64,000 nt of DNA from Nannobrachium achirus (GCA_963921795.1 OY997643.1:73274991-73338990); one strand, 5' to 3'; numbered from the stretch's first letter, positions 1-10,616 are shown. Notes: generated by a model not told the origin, from the sequence alone. Translations and numbers: made by a program.

Positions 1-130
1 GAAAACAGCCGATTTACAAGCACACTTATGTGCGACAGTCTTGTATGATGAAGCAGGGCTTTGCTTTAGCAAAAGACGTACACATTTGAAACTTGGAGAT
101 ACGAGGTTTCTGCCCGACAGTGACAATATT
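1..130 (+). repeat. Right half of MITE family B (GTCGGGCAGAAACC ends)
   Basis: The window opens inside a hairpin arm (gaaaacagccgatttacaag) and runs to the terminal repeat, seen here as the complement of GTCGGGCAGAAACCTCGTAT at about 97-125. The same half is present in the fuller copies at 8305-8542, 23769-24027 and 32912-33168, which define the element as a short inverted-repeat transposon relic of about 240-260 bp. No coding capacity. The left half lies outside the window or is lost. Superfamily not assigned. Confidence 0.7.
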
Positions 131-138
131 TTAGTGAT

Positions 139-323
139 TAGGAGGAAAACGTTGAGATAACAGCCATTTTGGTTAGAACTGACTGAAAATAACTTGATCA
201 AGTTTAAAATATTTTTTTCATGTGTCCAAATAAATTCCAAATATTATCAAATGATCTCGCGGCACTCCTGGACTGCCGTGGCGGCACCCCAGGGTGCCCC
301 GTCACCCACTTTGAAAACCCCTG
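139..323 (-). mobile_element. hAT-like MITE fragment (same family as 47653-47981)
   Basis: Read on the minus strand this begins CAGGGGTTTTCAAAGTGGG and continues through a segment closely matching the complete copy at 47653-47981, which has a perfect 8-bp target duplication. Only one end is present here. Non-autonomous, no transposase. Confidence 0.75.
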
Positions 324-606
324 CTTTAGAACACAGCATCCCACACGCATAACTCACAATCCATCCACTGGATTTCCAATCGTTTCTTTCATCGACCCCC
401 TCGTCCCCCCCCCCTCGTCCCCCCTCCGCCCCCCCGCCCTCGGCATTCTGGGATTACCTCTCCTATCAGCTCCTCTCATCCCTGCTGGCTGTCTGTTTGT
501 GCCGATCCATAATTCAACAGCTTTTCGTCTTCTTCTTCTTCTTCTTCCTTGACCAAACTAGAATTTTGAACCGTTGCCATAATCTCCACCTGGCACTCGC
601 CGCAGC
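324..606. other. Unassigned stretch, pyrimidine-rich
   Basis: C-rich and CT-rich sequence with C tracts near 397-440 and a short CTT run at about 528-548. No gene, convincing repeat family or RNA seen. A 110-codon ORF here is a by-product of composition. Confidence 0.4.
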
Positions 607-1065
607 TTAACCCTGCAAGGCCCAGCGATGCTATTTGGCAACATTTTTTAAATCATTTTAAAAAATATAAATATAATTAGTTTTCCTGTTCTTTTTTCAC
701 ATTAATATCACCATTAAATCCTATTGTTTAGTATTACAATGCCAGAGTCTTGACGAACAACACCTCACTTTTTCACTGAAGCTATTCCTCACAAAAAAAA
801 AAAAAGTAAAATGTGTGTAATATATATATATATTTTTGTGGTGATCATTAGAATGTCTAGAACATGTACATAATGTTAATGTTGTGGAAAAATATCCCCA
901 AAATGCAAATTAGAGCATGATTTATGATTTATGAATTATGTCTATAAAACCTTACAAAAACATTATTAATTTTTAAACATTACATTTTCCTCTGGTTAGG
1001 ACTCCTACAACACCATCAGTTTTTTTTTTGGCAAGTAGAAATTAATTCGGGTCTTGCAGGGTTAA
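607..1065. mobile_element. TTAA-flanked MITE, piggyBac-type, family F
   Basis: Both ends match TTAACCCTGCAAGRCCC in inverted orientation and both start with TTAA (607-610 and 1062-1065), as expected for a piggyBac-style TTAA target duplication. A second copy lies at 40735-41247. The interior is AT-rich and contains no ORF. Assignment to piggyBac rests on TTAA plus CCC...GGG ends only. Confidence 0.7.
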
Positions 1066-1162
1066 TTGGAGAGCCCACTGTTGCTTCAATATCGTATCGA
1101 CCCTCTTTCCTCCCTCCGCCTCGATAAGGTATCTTTTGGACTTTCTAATCTTTTGGCAACGC

Positions 1163-1187
1163 GGGGGGGGGGGGGGGGGGGGGGGGG
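1163..1187 (+). repeat. Homopolymer G25
   Basis: Twenty-five consecutive G. A further G tract follows at about 1230-1242. It is one of about 14 long G or C tracts in the window. Confidence 0.95.
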
Positions 1188-1277
1188 CTGCGGTTAGAGC
1201 CTTGCGGTGCTCCTGGTGGGTGGTCAAGAGGGGGGGGGGGGGGACGGACAAACATGGAGCAGCTATGGACCAATATA

Positions 1278-1810
1278 CAGGGGCGTCACAAGGGGGGGGA
1301 GTGGGACTGAGTTACTAGGGCCCAAGGTGGATCGAGGGGCCTTAATTATTTTATACTTTAACTATTGAAAAATAGCAGATCTGCTATTTTTGAAAAGCTT
1401 GTGCAAATTTTTGAATATATGTATTTTTTAAGCGAACATTTGTAACTCAAATTTTGATTCTAGGAGGTCCCTGGAACTCAATATTTTGAGATGGGTTTCC
1501 GTGGCCAAATACATATCATTTTGGGGGGTCCTTCACATTAAAAAGTTTGAACACCACTGACATAGAAACATAGGTTTATATTCAAAGAAATCTTGACGCA
1601 TTTTCAAGATTTTTCAAAAATTGCAGATCTATGAGCTTGTACATAAAGGCCTATCTGCTTTTTTTCAATAGTTAATAAAGCACAAAATTATGCATAATAA
1701 AGCGATCCCCGTCTAAATGTGTTAAACCCCCTCCCCCTATGAAGAACATTCATGGGGGGCCCGCAGTGAATCCTTGTACCCAGGGCCCAGAATTTGGTGT
1801 GACGCCCCTG
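1278..1810. mobile_element. Composite hAT-like MITE, family A, complete copy
   Basis: Ends are CAGGGGCGTCAC and GTGACGCCCCTG, a perfect 12-bp terminal inverted repeat. Flanks ccaatata (1270-1277) and ccaaatat (1811-1818) are similar 8-mers, suggesting an aged 8-bp target duplication. The interior carries a reverse-oriented CAGTGGTTCTCAAAC-type segment (about 1525-1560) and two sites homologous to the recurring hairpin. In the first (1366-1394) the two arms join directly with no inner stem; the second (about 1620-1671) is degenerate. Related copies: 18930-19898 and 59066-59689, plus fragments. Confidence 0.75.
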
Positions 1811-2037
1811 CCAAATATATACAGTACACAGTAATCCCTTTTGGAAAAAAAGAGCCTGCCTGCTAATAAAGGCCCTGCTCTCTCCTGAGACGACCGACAG
1901 GAGTTTAGCCCTAAGCTGTGGTCCGAGATCCTCCTCTCTCTCTGCTGTAGCTGTAAGATCAGGCTTTATAATCCCATCCTGCTGAAGTGGCTTGGTTTTA
2001 GATAGAAAAAAAACTATGCTGGAAGGCATTGGGATAA

Positions 2038-2515
2038 TATAGCATGCATTCTAAAACGGCTTGATTCTGATTGGCTGGTTGCTGTGGTATATGAGACCAT
2101 AACCCACACCTTGAATCAGTTTATATCAAACCCAGGTGTGTTATTTCTTTCCACAGTGTTCCACAGTGCACCAATTATCTGCACCTGTGTTGTTTCTGCA
2201 GCCTGGCCGAGAACTACTTTCTTGTAGCTGGGGACTACTTTCTTGCAGAGCAGACCTTATTGTTTATTATTAGTGAAATAGGACAGTTTTAATTGGTACA
2301 TCATGTCTATGATTTTTCATGTTGCCATATTGTAGCCATTATAGAAAAGCAATAAGCCATGCGAAGCTTGTGGTTACCTGTATTTTACTCCGTCTGTGTG
2401 CCGATCCATAATTCATAAGTGTCTCCCTATGCCTCTCAGCCGGTGTAAAATACCAGGTAACCACTCGCCTCTTGTGGCTTATTGCTTCAATATAGCATGC
2501 AATAGCCCCAAATGG
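2038..2515 (-). repeat. Dispersed repeat family J with internal hairpin
   Basis: The stretch matches 35890-36300 in the opposite orientation (shared blocks: the AAACGGCTNGATTCTGATTGG end, the CACCTGTGTTGTTTCT region and the CCTCTCAGCCGGTGTAAAA region). Positions about 2348-2390 and 2448-2490 form an inverted repeat (gcaataagcca and its complement with ggttacctg inside). Family name unknown. No coding capacity. Confidence 0.65.
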
Positions 2516-2637
2516 AATCACGGTGTCAGTTATGCTTTTGGGTTTATTTGTTGATCGGCTTCATGTGAATGTTCAGTCTAATGTTCGTTTGGGTTAGGGT
2601 TGAATGCATAATGCAATTTTAGGGTTTGGGTCTAATG

Positions 2638-2713
2638 CAGCGGTCTTCAACAGGGGGTCCTCAGAGTTACTACAGGGGGTCCTCCAAATCTTTGTGTGAT
2701 AGAAACTTGTTGT
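2638..2713 (+). mobile_element. hAT-like MITE family D fragment cut by assembly gap
   Basis: Begins cggtcttcaacaggggg and matches the left part of the complete family D copies at 29715-30164 and 44938-45394 (the gggggtcctcagagttact block). The right portion is lost in the N gap. Confidence 0.75.
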
Positions 2714-2913
2714 NNNNNNNNNNNNNNNNNNNNNNNNNNNNNNNNNNNNNNNNNNNNNNNNNNNNNNNNNNNNNNNNNNNNNNNNNNNNNNNNNNNNNNN
2801 NNNNNNNNNNNNNNNNNNNNNNNNNNNNNNNNNNNNNNNNNNNNNNNNNNNNNNNNNNNNNNNNNNNNNNNNNNNNNNNNNNNNNNNNNNNNNNNNNNNN
2901 NNNNNNNNNNNNN
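2714..2913. other. Assembly gap of 200 N
   Basis: Exactly 200 N, a conventional placeholder length, so true size is unknown. ORFs spanning it are meaningless. Confidence 0.99.
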
Positions 2914-3500
2914 CATCTCAATATGAAACGCAGACAGAGAAATCCATCTGTAGCGCAAGGCATTGTCAGCGTCTCGCAATTTACACCCATCCTTCTCTCC
3001 GCAGCTGTTCCTGTGCTTGATGGCGTGATAAATTAATCTTTTTCCATGCCACTGCGTCGATTCTTTTAAAAGAATACATTAAGAGGCGTTAGAGACATTT
3101 TTTCTCTCTCCCCCCCCCCCGAAGTAAACATTTTTTTTTCTATCTCCCCTCTCTCAGTCACCATGACAAATCATATTCTCAGATGAAGAGAAGCGAGGGA
3201 GCCGCGAGAAAGAGGGGTGGAAAAAAAGGAAAGAAAGGGAGGAATGAGAGATGAGAATGACGGGGGTGAGGGTTGAAAGGAGAAGAAAAAAAAAGAGAGA
3301 AAGAGAAAGAAAAGGAAAACATATTTTGGGGAGCCAGCCGGAGCGCAGAGCTTGCAGACTCAGTCAAAGAAAGCGTGAGGATTTTAAGCTGTTTGTCAAC
3401 ATTTCTCTTCCCGAGGGAGGAGAATATAAACTATAGCGGTCACAGCTGATCAAGCATAATGTCTGACATCCTGGCTTCTCATTGCCGGAGATGATAGAAC
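2914..3500. other. Repeat-poor stretch, possible conserved noncoding DNA
   Basis: About 2914-3095 and 3345-3500 are of mixed composition with no similarity to other parts of the window. Between them are a C tract (3110-3120) and purine-rich low complexity (3180-3330). The outer two pieces contain homeodomain-type ATTA and TAAT cores and may be host regulatory sequence. This is inference from appearance only. Confidence 0.3.
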
Positions 3501-3856
3501 GAACAGCAGGCACACATAGACATCAAAGGGGGCTTGAGCCCCCATGCCCTTTTATCCGTCTGTAAAAAGAAAGTGCCCAGCTCTCTCCAGACCAGCAATG
3601 CAGTTTTCTCTTAGCCTGGTGTTGCTCATACTAATTCCTCACTGCGTATCGGATATTAGTCTGGACTCGCGGGCAGAATGTTCATTTCCAAGGGGTGGGT
3701 TAAAAAAATGCCGCTGGACACGATTGGTTAGACCATAGCCTGATACTTCAGTCCGCACATCACCACCCCCTGCTGGTGGGTGGTTGGTAGTGTGGACTGA
3801 AGCTGCACACATTTTAATCTATTTCGAAAGCGCCCAAAGAGCGGGCGCATTGAATG

Positions 3857-4027
3857 GGCCAATCAGGGTTGTATGCTTGGGGCACGTGGTGTGGCTGCTC
3901 CGGTCCCAGCCCCCTCCAAACAGAGCTCTTGAGCTCACGTGAGACTCGCTCGTGGACTCTGATTGGTGTCCTCTGCCCACGTGAGAGTCTAGTGGACTCT
4001 GATTGGTCCGTGAAAACTGTCATGGCG
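3857..4027 (+). promoter_or_regulatory. Promoter-like patch: three CACGTG and three CCAAT boxes before ATGGCGGAG
   Basis: CACGTG E-boxes occur at 3883-3888, 3936-3941 and 3978-3983. CCAAT or its complement occurs at 3859-3863, 3962-3966 and 4002-4006. An ATG follows at 4022 in a fair context (gtcatggcg) opening a 38-codon frame. USF/MAX and NF-Y bind such boxes in vertebrate promoters. It lies within the nested element 3612-4484, so it may be captured host promoter DNA or chance. Confidence 0.35.
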
Positions 4028-4179
4028 GAGTCAGACTCGACTCGTATTATTTTAATAAACTATGAAATAGTGCCGTTTCTTCACGTTTTAATACCATTTT
4101 GCACTAACGTAAACATGCAGACATATAATATGTTATGAGAAATAACGTATTTTTGCAATGTTACGCCACGTCGCCGTCG

Positions 4180-4225
4180 CGCGTGTGTGTGTGTGTGTGT
4201 GTATGTGTGTGTGTGTGTGTGTGTG
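4180..4225 (+). repeat. GT microsatellite, followed by C tract 4245-4260
   Basis: Interrupted (GT)n ending at about 4225, then a C tract about 16 long. Simple sequence. Confidence 0.9.
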
Positions 4226-4824
4226 ACGTCAATAAGCTTTAGCCCCCCCCCCCCCCCCCCGCCGAAATAGAATGTCTGCCCGGAATCTCAGACTCTCTCC
4301 CCCCACGTAGTGTGGTGTGAGATGTCGGGCGCTCGCAGTCAGGCAAGTTAGACCAGACCAATGCTGGGCCCTGATTGGTTCCCCCAAATTTTGGGGGAGA
4401 GGAAATGGATTCACCATTGAGCGGGGTCAGACCAATATTCACCAAGGGCACGTTTACCATTCGGATTGCTCTGGTTCCAGGCTAGTTTTTACTATGGTGA
4501 AAGAAATGCAAATGCTCTCTTTCCATGCCATACCTGAAGGCAGCGTTCAAGAGAATTGTCTGGTCCAAACTCTCCTGAACTTGAATGCAGCATCTTATGT
4601 TGAAAGAATTGCCCTCTCTGTGTAGAAATCCATGCCGTTACGCCACATCTCCAGTATTCACTTGATTATGCTGAGTTCAGTGTGGTGTCACGCACTGAAA
4701 ATAGCCGACCTCCAAGCTCACTCACCGCTGTGAGCTTGGAGGTCGGCTATTTTCAATATTTTCACCAAAAGAACCTTTTAGATATTTCGGCCCCTGCCTC
4801 TCTAACATGCTCTGCACGTCCCTG

Positions 4825-5476
4825 GAATGAACAGTGCTCAAGCTGATTCCCCGATGTACAACCAATCCTCCACCCCCCCCCCCCCCCACAACATGCCAGC
4901 ACTGCTGCCACAAGAGGGATTCAACAGGCCACCATCATTTGTCTCCGTTTGTGTCTCAAAGAAACACCACAAATTGTCTTAGAAGCTGTACTGCTACTTG
5001 TCACGGCAGAATTAATAATAGACTACATGCTTCCCGTCCATCCATGCATACATTTTCATTGTCATAAAGATTTAAATCCGCCTCCCCCCCCCCCCCCCCC
5101 CCCACTCCCCAGAGTGCTTGTCAATCGTCTATTTTTTTGCAAAAGCTTTCCTCACAGAAAACAGAAAAGACACTATAGAGTACAGAGCCCTGAGGGACTA
5201 AACTCAACCAGATGGGGACACAAGCGTCTCTATTCTTGGGGGGAACATTCGGTTTAATTGGTTTTAAAGATCAGAATTTTCTCAAATGTGTTTTATAGCT
5301 GAAGTTGTCTGAATCCATTGTTCAGGAGGACAATGGGATATAATTCTCTAAGTCTTCACTGTTACTATTCAACATTAAGCTTGAAGAGTTGTTATAACAT
5401 CCCATAATACTTGTTTACAAAAGTTACATTCTTGGGGTTTGCTTCCAAGACAAAGCAGTACAAAACTGCAATATTG
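4825..5476. other. Unassigned stretch with C tracts
   Basis: Holds C tracts at 4872-4887 and about 5082-5103 and otherwise mixed sequence with no recognised gene or family. Two ORFs of about 100 codons or less run through the C tracts and are not credible. Confidence 0.4.
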
Positions 5477-5982
5477 TTAACTCATCTAGTGCCATTCGCG
5501 AGATGTCTCGCGAAATGTACTCGAGTATCTGTAGTGCCATTCACGGGATATCTCGGGAAAAGTAATAGATTACTGTAACGGCGAGTACATTACCGAGAAG
5601 AATGGCCGGCGGTCCGGAGACGAAATCCGTCGCTGATTTCGCATCATCACGGCTCCACGAGCACAAAATAGTCCCATCCATAACATTGAGGTGGACGGGG
5701 GATCTCATCTTTAATGTCCATTATCTCAAAACTACACTTTAGAAGCTAGGATGGAGGCAGATGCTCGCTTATGTTACACAGTTATAAAAGCTCCCGGTCG
5801 GCCATTACACAACTCCACGTGGACACGGATCGGTTCCGGCGCACGATCCGATGACGTCAGACCGGAAGTGATTGCGCGGTGGACTTCTGGCCTTCAAAAT
5901 AAGACAACGCAAGTGAATGGGACCTGAAGGAGGCACTTTGGACATTATAATCCGTTAATGTCTGGGGCTCAGAATGAGTTAA
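5477..5982. mobile_element. TTAA-flanked MITE, family P (TTAACTCATCTAGTGCC end)
   Basis: Left end TTAACTCATCTAGTGCC at 5477; right end CTCAGAATGAGTTAA at 5982, both containing TTAA. A diverged copy is at 21149-21649; shared internal blocks include gtcgctgatttcgcatcatc and gacgtcagaccggaagtg. Tandem-like gtgccatt..gag motifs repeat near the left end. Non-coding. Confidence 0.7.
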
Positions 5983-6185
5983 TAGAGCTCAGAAGACCTG
6001 ACGTCACTGACGCTAGCGATTACCCGGGTTCACGTTGTTATTTTTTACATTGATATCCCCATAGAGGAATCTTAGATCACATCATTTAGAAATAAACAAA
6101 TCATTTGAGCGTTTCTGTCAGAGGGGAGGCTCTGCATCGTTTATATTCATTCATATTTGATAAAGCCTGTTTCTGGACTTAATTA

Positions 6186-6290
6186 TAATGGATTGCATTT
6201 TTATAGCGCTTTTCTAAGCAAGTTGCGAACTCAAAGCGCTTTACAATATGGTCCATTCATTTATACATTGGGAATACTGTCAGAAAAGGT
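6186..6290 (+). repeat. SINE 3'-tail-like fragment
   Basis: Contains gcatttttatagcgcttttc and tcaaagcgctttacaatatg, matching the reverse-oriented tail of the tRNA-derived fish SINEs at 18948, 36357 and 37684. The tRNA-related head is absent. Confidence 0.55.
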
Positions 6291-6502
6291 CGGAAACTAC
6301 GGTACACTTCCGGGACACTTCCAGGTTTTTGAAATCACTGTTCCCTACCAGCCGCGTTCATGGGAAATGTAGTCGTTTGAGTCGTTTCTAGCATTTATTG
6401 TGTTACTCTTTGGGTAAATGTGTACATTTACACCTTTAGTCGATGCCTATCCATATGAGTAAACACAGTTTTTATATGAGACGATCTAAGATTCCCCTAG
6501 GG

Positions 6503-6800
6503 TAGGGGTCTTCAATGTTTTCATACCAAGGACCCCTTAATTGAGAGAGAGATGAAGCAGGGACCCCTTCGTTGAGAGAGAGAGATGAAGCAGGGACCCC
6601 CACAACCTGTTCATAGATTCCATATAGTTTCATCGTTTGACAGCACAATCATCAGTGTATTTTGGATTCATGTCAATTTGTGTTGAACTGTCAATACTTA
6701 ATAAAGTTGACCTTTCACTCTGTACTTAGTCTGCTCTTTTCCCCCTCTACACCAAAGCTCTTTGCTGAAAATAGACAATCTACAAGCTCACAACACCTCG
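6503..6800 (-). mobile_element. hAT-like MITE family D, truncated
   Basis: Starts TAGGGGTCTTCAATGTTTT and carries the characteristic gagagagatgaagcaggg motif twice in tandem (6542-6600), then the shared interior to one hairpin arm (agacaatctacaagctcac, about 6763-6785). The other half is missing. Confidence 0.7.
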
Positions 6801-7190
6801 TATGCGTGTGGACCTGCTATTTCTTTCTACTTGCGTGCGTGTAGTATGCGAGAAAGTATAAATGTTACATATTTATACCACCAGTGTTGTATCAAACACA
6901 TACACACATGCTATGGCTGGTGGGTATCACTGTAGTCGCCTCACATGGCGCTTAGCCAGAACTCTCTCTGTCAGCATTCCAGTATTTAACTATGTGTTCA
7001 GTTCTCACTGCGCGGTGCAGGTGAGGGAGGCTCTGAGAGTTCAAACTGAGAGGCTGATCCGCATTTGAGCTACACTGTCAAAAAGAGAAATGCATCCACG
7101 GGGGATGGTCACATACAGTGGTACTTATCGCTTATGATTCCAAATAGCTAACCTGCTGGAATACCCTCTTCTCTATACAATGTTAAACCT

Positions 7191-7760
7191 TTAAGCCATT
7201 TGGAACGGGGTACGCACTGTCGCGTATTATTATTGAGTGCTTTAACTGTTGAAAAATAGCAGATATACAAGCTCGCAGCGCGGCACCGAGTGCCGCTGCG
7301 AGCTTGCAGATCTGCTATTTTCTATTTTAAATCGTGAACATATGAATTTTGACCCGATTTTCACCCAATTCTATAAGTGCATGTCTTTTGAATCCTTCTA
7401 AGGTTTTTTTTTGTTGAAAATCCTATGATTCTATGTCAGTGGTTCTCAAACTGTTTCATGTGAAGGACCCCCAAAATGATAAGTATTTGGCCACGGACCC
7501 CTGTCTCAAAATATTTAGTTCCAGGGACCACCCAGAAGCAGAATTTGAGTTACAAATGTTCACTTAAAAAAAATACATATATTCAAAGATTTGCACACAT
7601 TTTCACAAAAATAGCAGATCTACAAGCTCACAGCGCGGCACTCGGTGCCGCGCTGTAAGCTTGTATATCTGCTATTTTTCAACGGTTAAAGCATAAAATA
7701 ATGGTTAAAGTGGTTCAAATCTAACGCGACTCGGGCACATTCCCGGTATTTGAGCGTTAA
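7191..7760. mobile_element. TTAA-flanked composite MITE with two hairpins
   Basis: Begins TTAAGCCATTTGGAACGGGG (7191) and ends ...TATTTGAGCGTTAA (7760). It holds two copies of the recurring hairpin: 7251-7322 and 7607-7680, with arms gcagatatacaagctc / gagcttgcagatctgc. Between them is a CAGTGGTTCTCAAAC (7438) hAT-like end followed by the ggaccccc...tatttggccacgga block. Similar organisation at 26341-26828 and 38775-39365; a minimal one-hairpin version is 60023-60200. Confidence 0.65.
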
Positions 7761-8300
7761 GCTCCACATGGTAGAAACCTGCCCTGGAGGTGGGCTCCCC
7801 TGGATTGACTTGGCTTTCCCCCCGGCAAGCCATCGCACTGAGGGGGCTTTACGGTGAGCGCGGGGGGAGGAGGGTCTCTCCAGGAGATGGATGAGAGGAG
7901 ATCCACATCGTCTAGGGACGTCTCCCCCTCCCAAGACCCCAGAGGAGAAGCCCCCTGCTGGGCAGGGCGATCACGCAGATCCCCTTCAGCCTTCCTTTGG
8001 CTGAAAAAAGAAAAAGAAAAGAAAAAACGTCACACCTTTGAAAGGGAAAAGACTCAGATCCATCTATTTCACTTAAAATAAATAAGGTAGGCTATAACCT
8101 GCTGAGGATAAAACGTGTGATCCTCTACAGCATGCTAATGCGTACGCCCACGCCGTTGACAAACATACACGTGTGCATAATAGTACAGTACACATGCACA
8201 CACACATGCATGGCAGTACGTTCTGTGCCCCCTCTCTCTGTCAGGATCCTTTGACAGCACAGTACACACTGAAGCCTGGAGGTATTCTGTACATATCATA
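7761..8300. other. Unassigned stretch with A-rich low complexity
   Basis: Mixed host-like sequence with an AAG-rich run at about 8003-8030. No gene or repeat family recognised. Confidence 0.35.
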
Positions 8301-8304
8301 TATA

Positions 8305-8542
8305 CCGTCGCTGACGGGTGGAAACCTTGTATGTCCAAAACCGTGCATTTTGCATTTATCATTTTAAAAACGATTTAAACTGGTGAAAACAGCCGATTTA
8401 CCGCGAGGCGTTGTGTGCTTGTAGATCTGCTGTTTTCACTATACTTTTGTGCGACGGTCTTGTACGATGAAGCAGGGGTTTACGAAAAAAAACATACAAA
8501 TTTGAAACTTGGAGATACGAAGTTTCTGCCCGACGGTGACGA
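8305..8542 (+). mobile_element. MITE family B, near-complete copy
   Basis: Terminal inverted repeats CGTCRCYGNCGGGYRGAAAC at both ends (8306 onward, and the complement ending at 8542). A central hairpin at 8383-8439 uses arm gtgaaaacagccgat / gatctgctgttttcac; its inner stem is partly deleted on the left. Non-coding. Confidence 0.75.
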
Positions 8543-8865
8543 TATATATATACTGTATATAAGTTACATGTACTGTGACGCAACGCGCTCAGACGAATGA
8601 AAACTCCTTTTTTAATCACCCTGAGTGGTGCGGCCAGACAGCGCGAGAGAATGAACTGCTAAGAAAATAGAGTGCATGTGCTCTGTGTGCTCTGTGTGTG
8701 TGTGTGTGTGTGCTCTGTGTGCTCTGTGTGTGTGCGTGCGCGCATGTGCGTGTGCGTGATGATTCCTGTGCACACACATGGACATGCGTTTGATTTTTTT
8801 GACTCCAGGCATGTCTTCCCCTTTGCGTCCTCATAAGTGCACCACACGCACCACTGTATGAAGTA

Positions 8866-8919
8866 TACTGTACTGTACTGTACTGTACTGTACTGTACTG
8901 TACTGTACTGTACTGTACT
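8866..8919 (+). repeat. (TACTG)n microsatellite, about 11 copies
   Basis: Pentanucleotide TACTG perfect repeats. Related GTACA pentamers dominate the larger array at 35095-35670. Confidence 0.95.
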
Positions 8920-9023
8920 TATGCCTGCACAACCGGGTCATCAAGTGCACCCTGCTGCAGCGTGCGTTCATCTTCTTATTCCCTCGCCAGTTTGTTGAGC
9001 TCCGTCCGTCTATCTTTCCAATA

Positions 9024-9026
<3 letters not shown>

Positions 9027-9064
<38 letters not shown>
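9027..9064 (+). repeat. (CA)n microsatellite
   Basis: Perfect CA dinucleotide run. ORFs across it are low-complexity artefacts. Confidence 0.95.
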
Positions 9065-9066
<2 letters not shown>

Positions 9067-9406
9067 CTGCTTAAAAAGCAATTGTCCACAAAGTGTTAAG
9101 AGTGTCTATTTCACACACCGAGGGTTCAGTGGCGGAGCAGATGGAGCAGGGGTTACATGTGAGCCGTAAGGATAGATTTATTACCCACAGATTTATGGGT
9201 AAAACAAAGCACCGCGGCTACACAGCTGCACATGCTGTATTACTGCACCACCACCGAAACCTTTATTGGAGCTCTCAGCAGAGCTGGAAGAAGAAGTACT
9301 CTGAAATATAAAGACTCTGTCTTGTACAAGGACCGTTAAAAAGGCCTGTATTGAACTTTTACTTGAGTAAAGTACAAAGATATTGGCATTAAAATATACT
9401 TAAAAG

Positions 9407-9745
9407 CAGGCACACATAGACACACCAAAGGGGGCTTGAGCCCCTGCCCTTTTATCAGTCTGTAAAAAGTGTCCTCTCCAGACCATGAATGCAGTTTTCA
9501 CTATGGTGAAAGAAACGAAATGCCCCCTCTTTCCATGCCATACCTGAAGGCAGCGTTCAAGAGAATTGCCTTGTCCAAACTCTCCTGAGCTTGAATGCAG
9601 CATCTCATGTTGAAAGAATTGCCCTCTCTGTGTAGAAGTCAAGCATTGAAAATAGCCGGTCTGCTATTTTCGATATTTTCACCAATAAAAGGCCCCTTTT
9701 AGAAATTTCAGCCCCTGCCTCTCTAACATTCTCTGCACGTCTCTG
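9407..9745 (+). mobile_element. MITE family C, copy with collapsed hairpin
   Basis: Starts CAGGCACACATAGACACACC and ends ...CTGCACGTCTCTG. At 9648-9671 the two hairpin arms abut (gaaaatagccggtctgctattttc) with the inner stem absent, unlike the copy at 4696-4755. The rest is highly similar to the other family C copies. Confidence 0.75.
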
Positions 9746-9981
9746 CTTAAAAGTACCAAAGTAAAAGCAGCAAATCAGCGTCAAAGGCAGCTTGTGCCAT
9801 GTTTTCCCAATGCAACCTCAACAGGAGCAGTCCTGTGCATTCAGACGGCGGTTGACTGACTAAAACAAGCGATTTAAACAGTCAGTAACATTTTCTTGAC
9901 TGCTACATTTTTTAACATCTGAGACCAGGGGTGAAGGTAAGAATCAATAATATTGGTAGTGGTAAACCAATAGCTGTACAG

Positions 9982-10380
9982 TAGGGGTGGATATTGGCAA
10001 GAATCTCGCAATGCAATGCGTATCACGATACTTGGGTCACGATGCAATAGTATCACGATATATTGGGAATCTTTGCAATATGATACTATTGCGATACTAT
10101 TGCGATATATCAGCTTTAAAAGCTGAAGGCGCTGCTCTAATGTTGTTGTTTTCATCCTTTGCAGCCATTTTCTCGAGAGACCTCAACCGTGGGAAGTGGA
10201 AGTAGCTACTATAGTACAGCGACATCTAGAGGCAGCAGAGTGTCAGGACCGGACTTCTACCATTGGTTCCTATGCATGGGAACATATTTTATTTTCCTCA
10301 AAGTATCGCGATACTACGGCCTGAAGTATCGATACAGTATTGGCAAATAAACTATCGCAATGTATTGCCATATCGATTAT
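9982..10380. mobile_element. hAT-like repeat rich in GATACGAT-type motifs
   Basis: Starts taggggtggatattggc and contains many atcacgata/gcgatact motifs typical of an abundant fish hAT-derived MITE class (compare 23079-23450). Its right boundary runs directly into family B sequence at about 10380. Confidence 0.5.
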
Positions 10381-10566
10381 TGTCACTGTCGGGCAGAAAC
10401 CTTGTATCTCCAAGTTTCAAATGTGTACATGTTTTCGCAAAGTAAAGCCCTGCTCCGTCATACAAGGCCGTCGCACAAAAGCAGTGAAAACAGCCGATCT
10501 ACAAGCACACAACGCCTCGCGGTGCGAGGCGTTGTGTGCTTGTAGATCGGTGCTTGTAGATCGGCC
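10381..10566 (-). mobile_element. MITE family B, truncated, with complete hairpin
   Basis: Terminal repeat gtcactgtcgggcagaaacc at about 10381, then a hairpin at 10484-10565 with long GC-rich stem (acaacgcctcgc / gcgaggcgttgt). The last stretch repeats gtgcttgtagatcgg. The distal half of the element is missing. Confidence 0.7.
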
Positions 10567-10616
10567 TGAATGTGGCTTTGAGGCGCGGTGGAACCCCTCG
10601 GTTCTCGCCCTCCAGT

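Larger units (their letters stand above)
3612..4484. mobile_element. TAGCCTGG-ended DNA element with 9-bp target duplication, family L
   Basis: Ends TAGCCTGG...CCAGGCTA. Flanking 9-mers gttttctct (3603-3611) and gtttttact (4485-4493) agree at 7 of 9 positions, and the second matches the uninterrupted family C sequence. The complete short copy at 62780-63015 has a perfect 9-bp duplication. A 9-bp duplication is typical of Mutator-like elements, but no transposase is present. The copy carries an extra central segment (about 3737-4316) absent from the short copy. Confidence 0.7.
3507..4824 (+). mobile_element. MITE family C, split by a nested element
   Basis: The left part (3507-3611) starts CAGGCACACATAGACAT and the right part (4485-4824) resumes at GTTTTTACTATGGTGAAAG and ends in a hairpin plus ...GCACGTCCCTG. 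The uninterrupted arrangement is seen at 9407-9745, 12471-12740 and (reverse) 43355-43739. The hairpin at 4696-4755 (arm gccgacctccaagctcac) is intact here. Between the halves sits the 873-bp element at 3612-4484. Confidence 0.75.

Noticed and set aside
2626-3036. ORF across the first N gap
   Set aside because: Most of it is N; no meaning can be attached.
3854-4138. 94-codon ORF
   Set aside because: It runs through promoter-like and repeat sequence; only the short internal ATGGCGGAG frame is worth mention and it has no homology.
7251-7322. Bacterial-type transcription terminator
   Set aside because: Hairpin followed by T-rich sequence resembles one, but it recurs as part of MITEs in a vertebrate genome.
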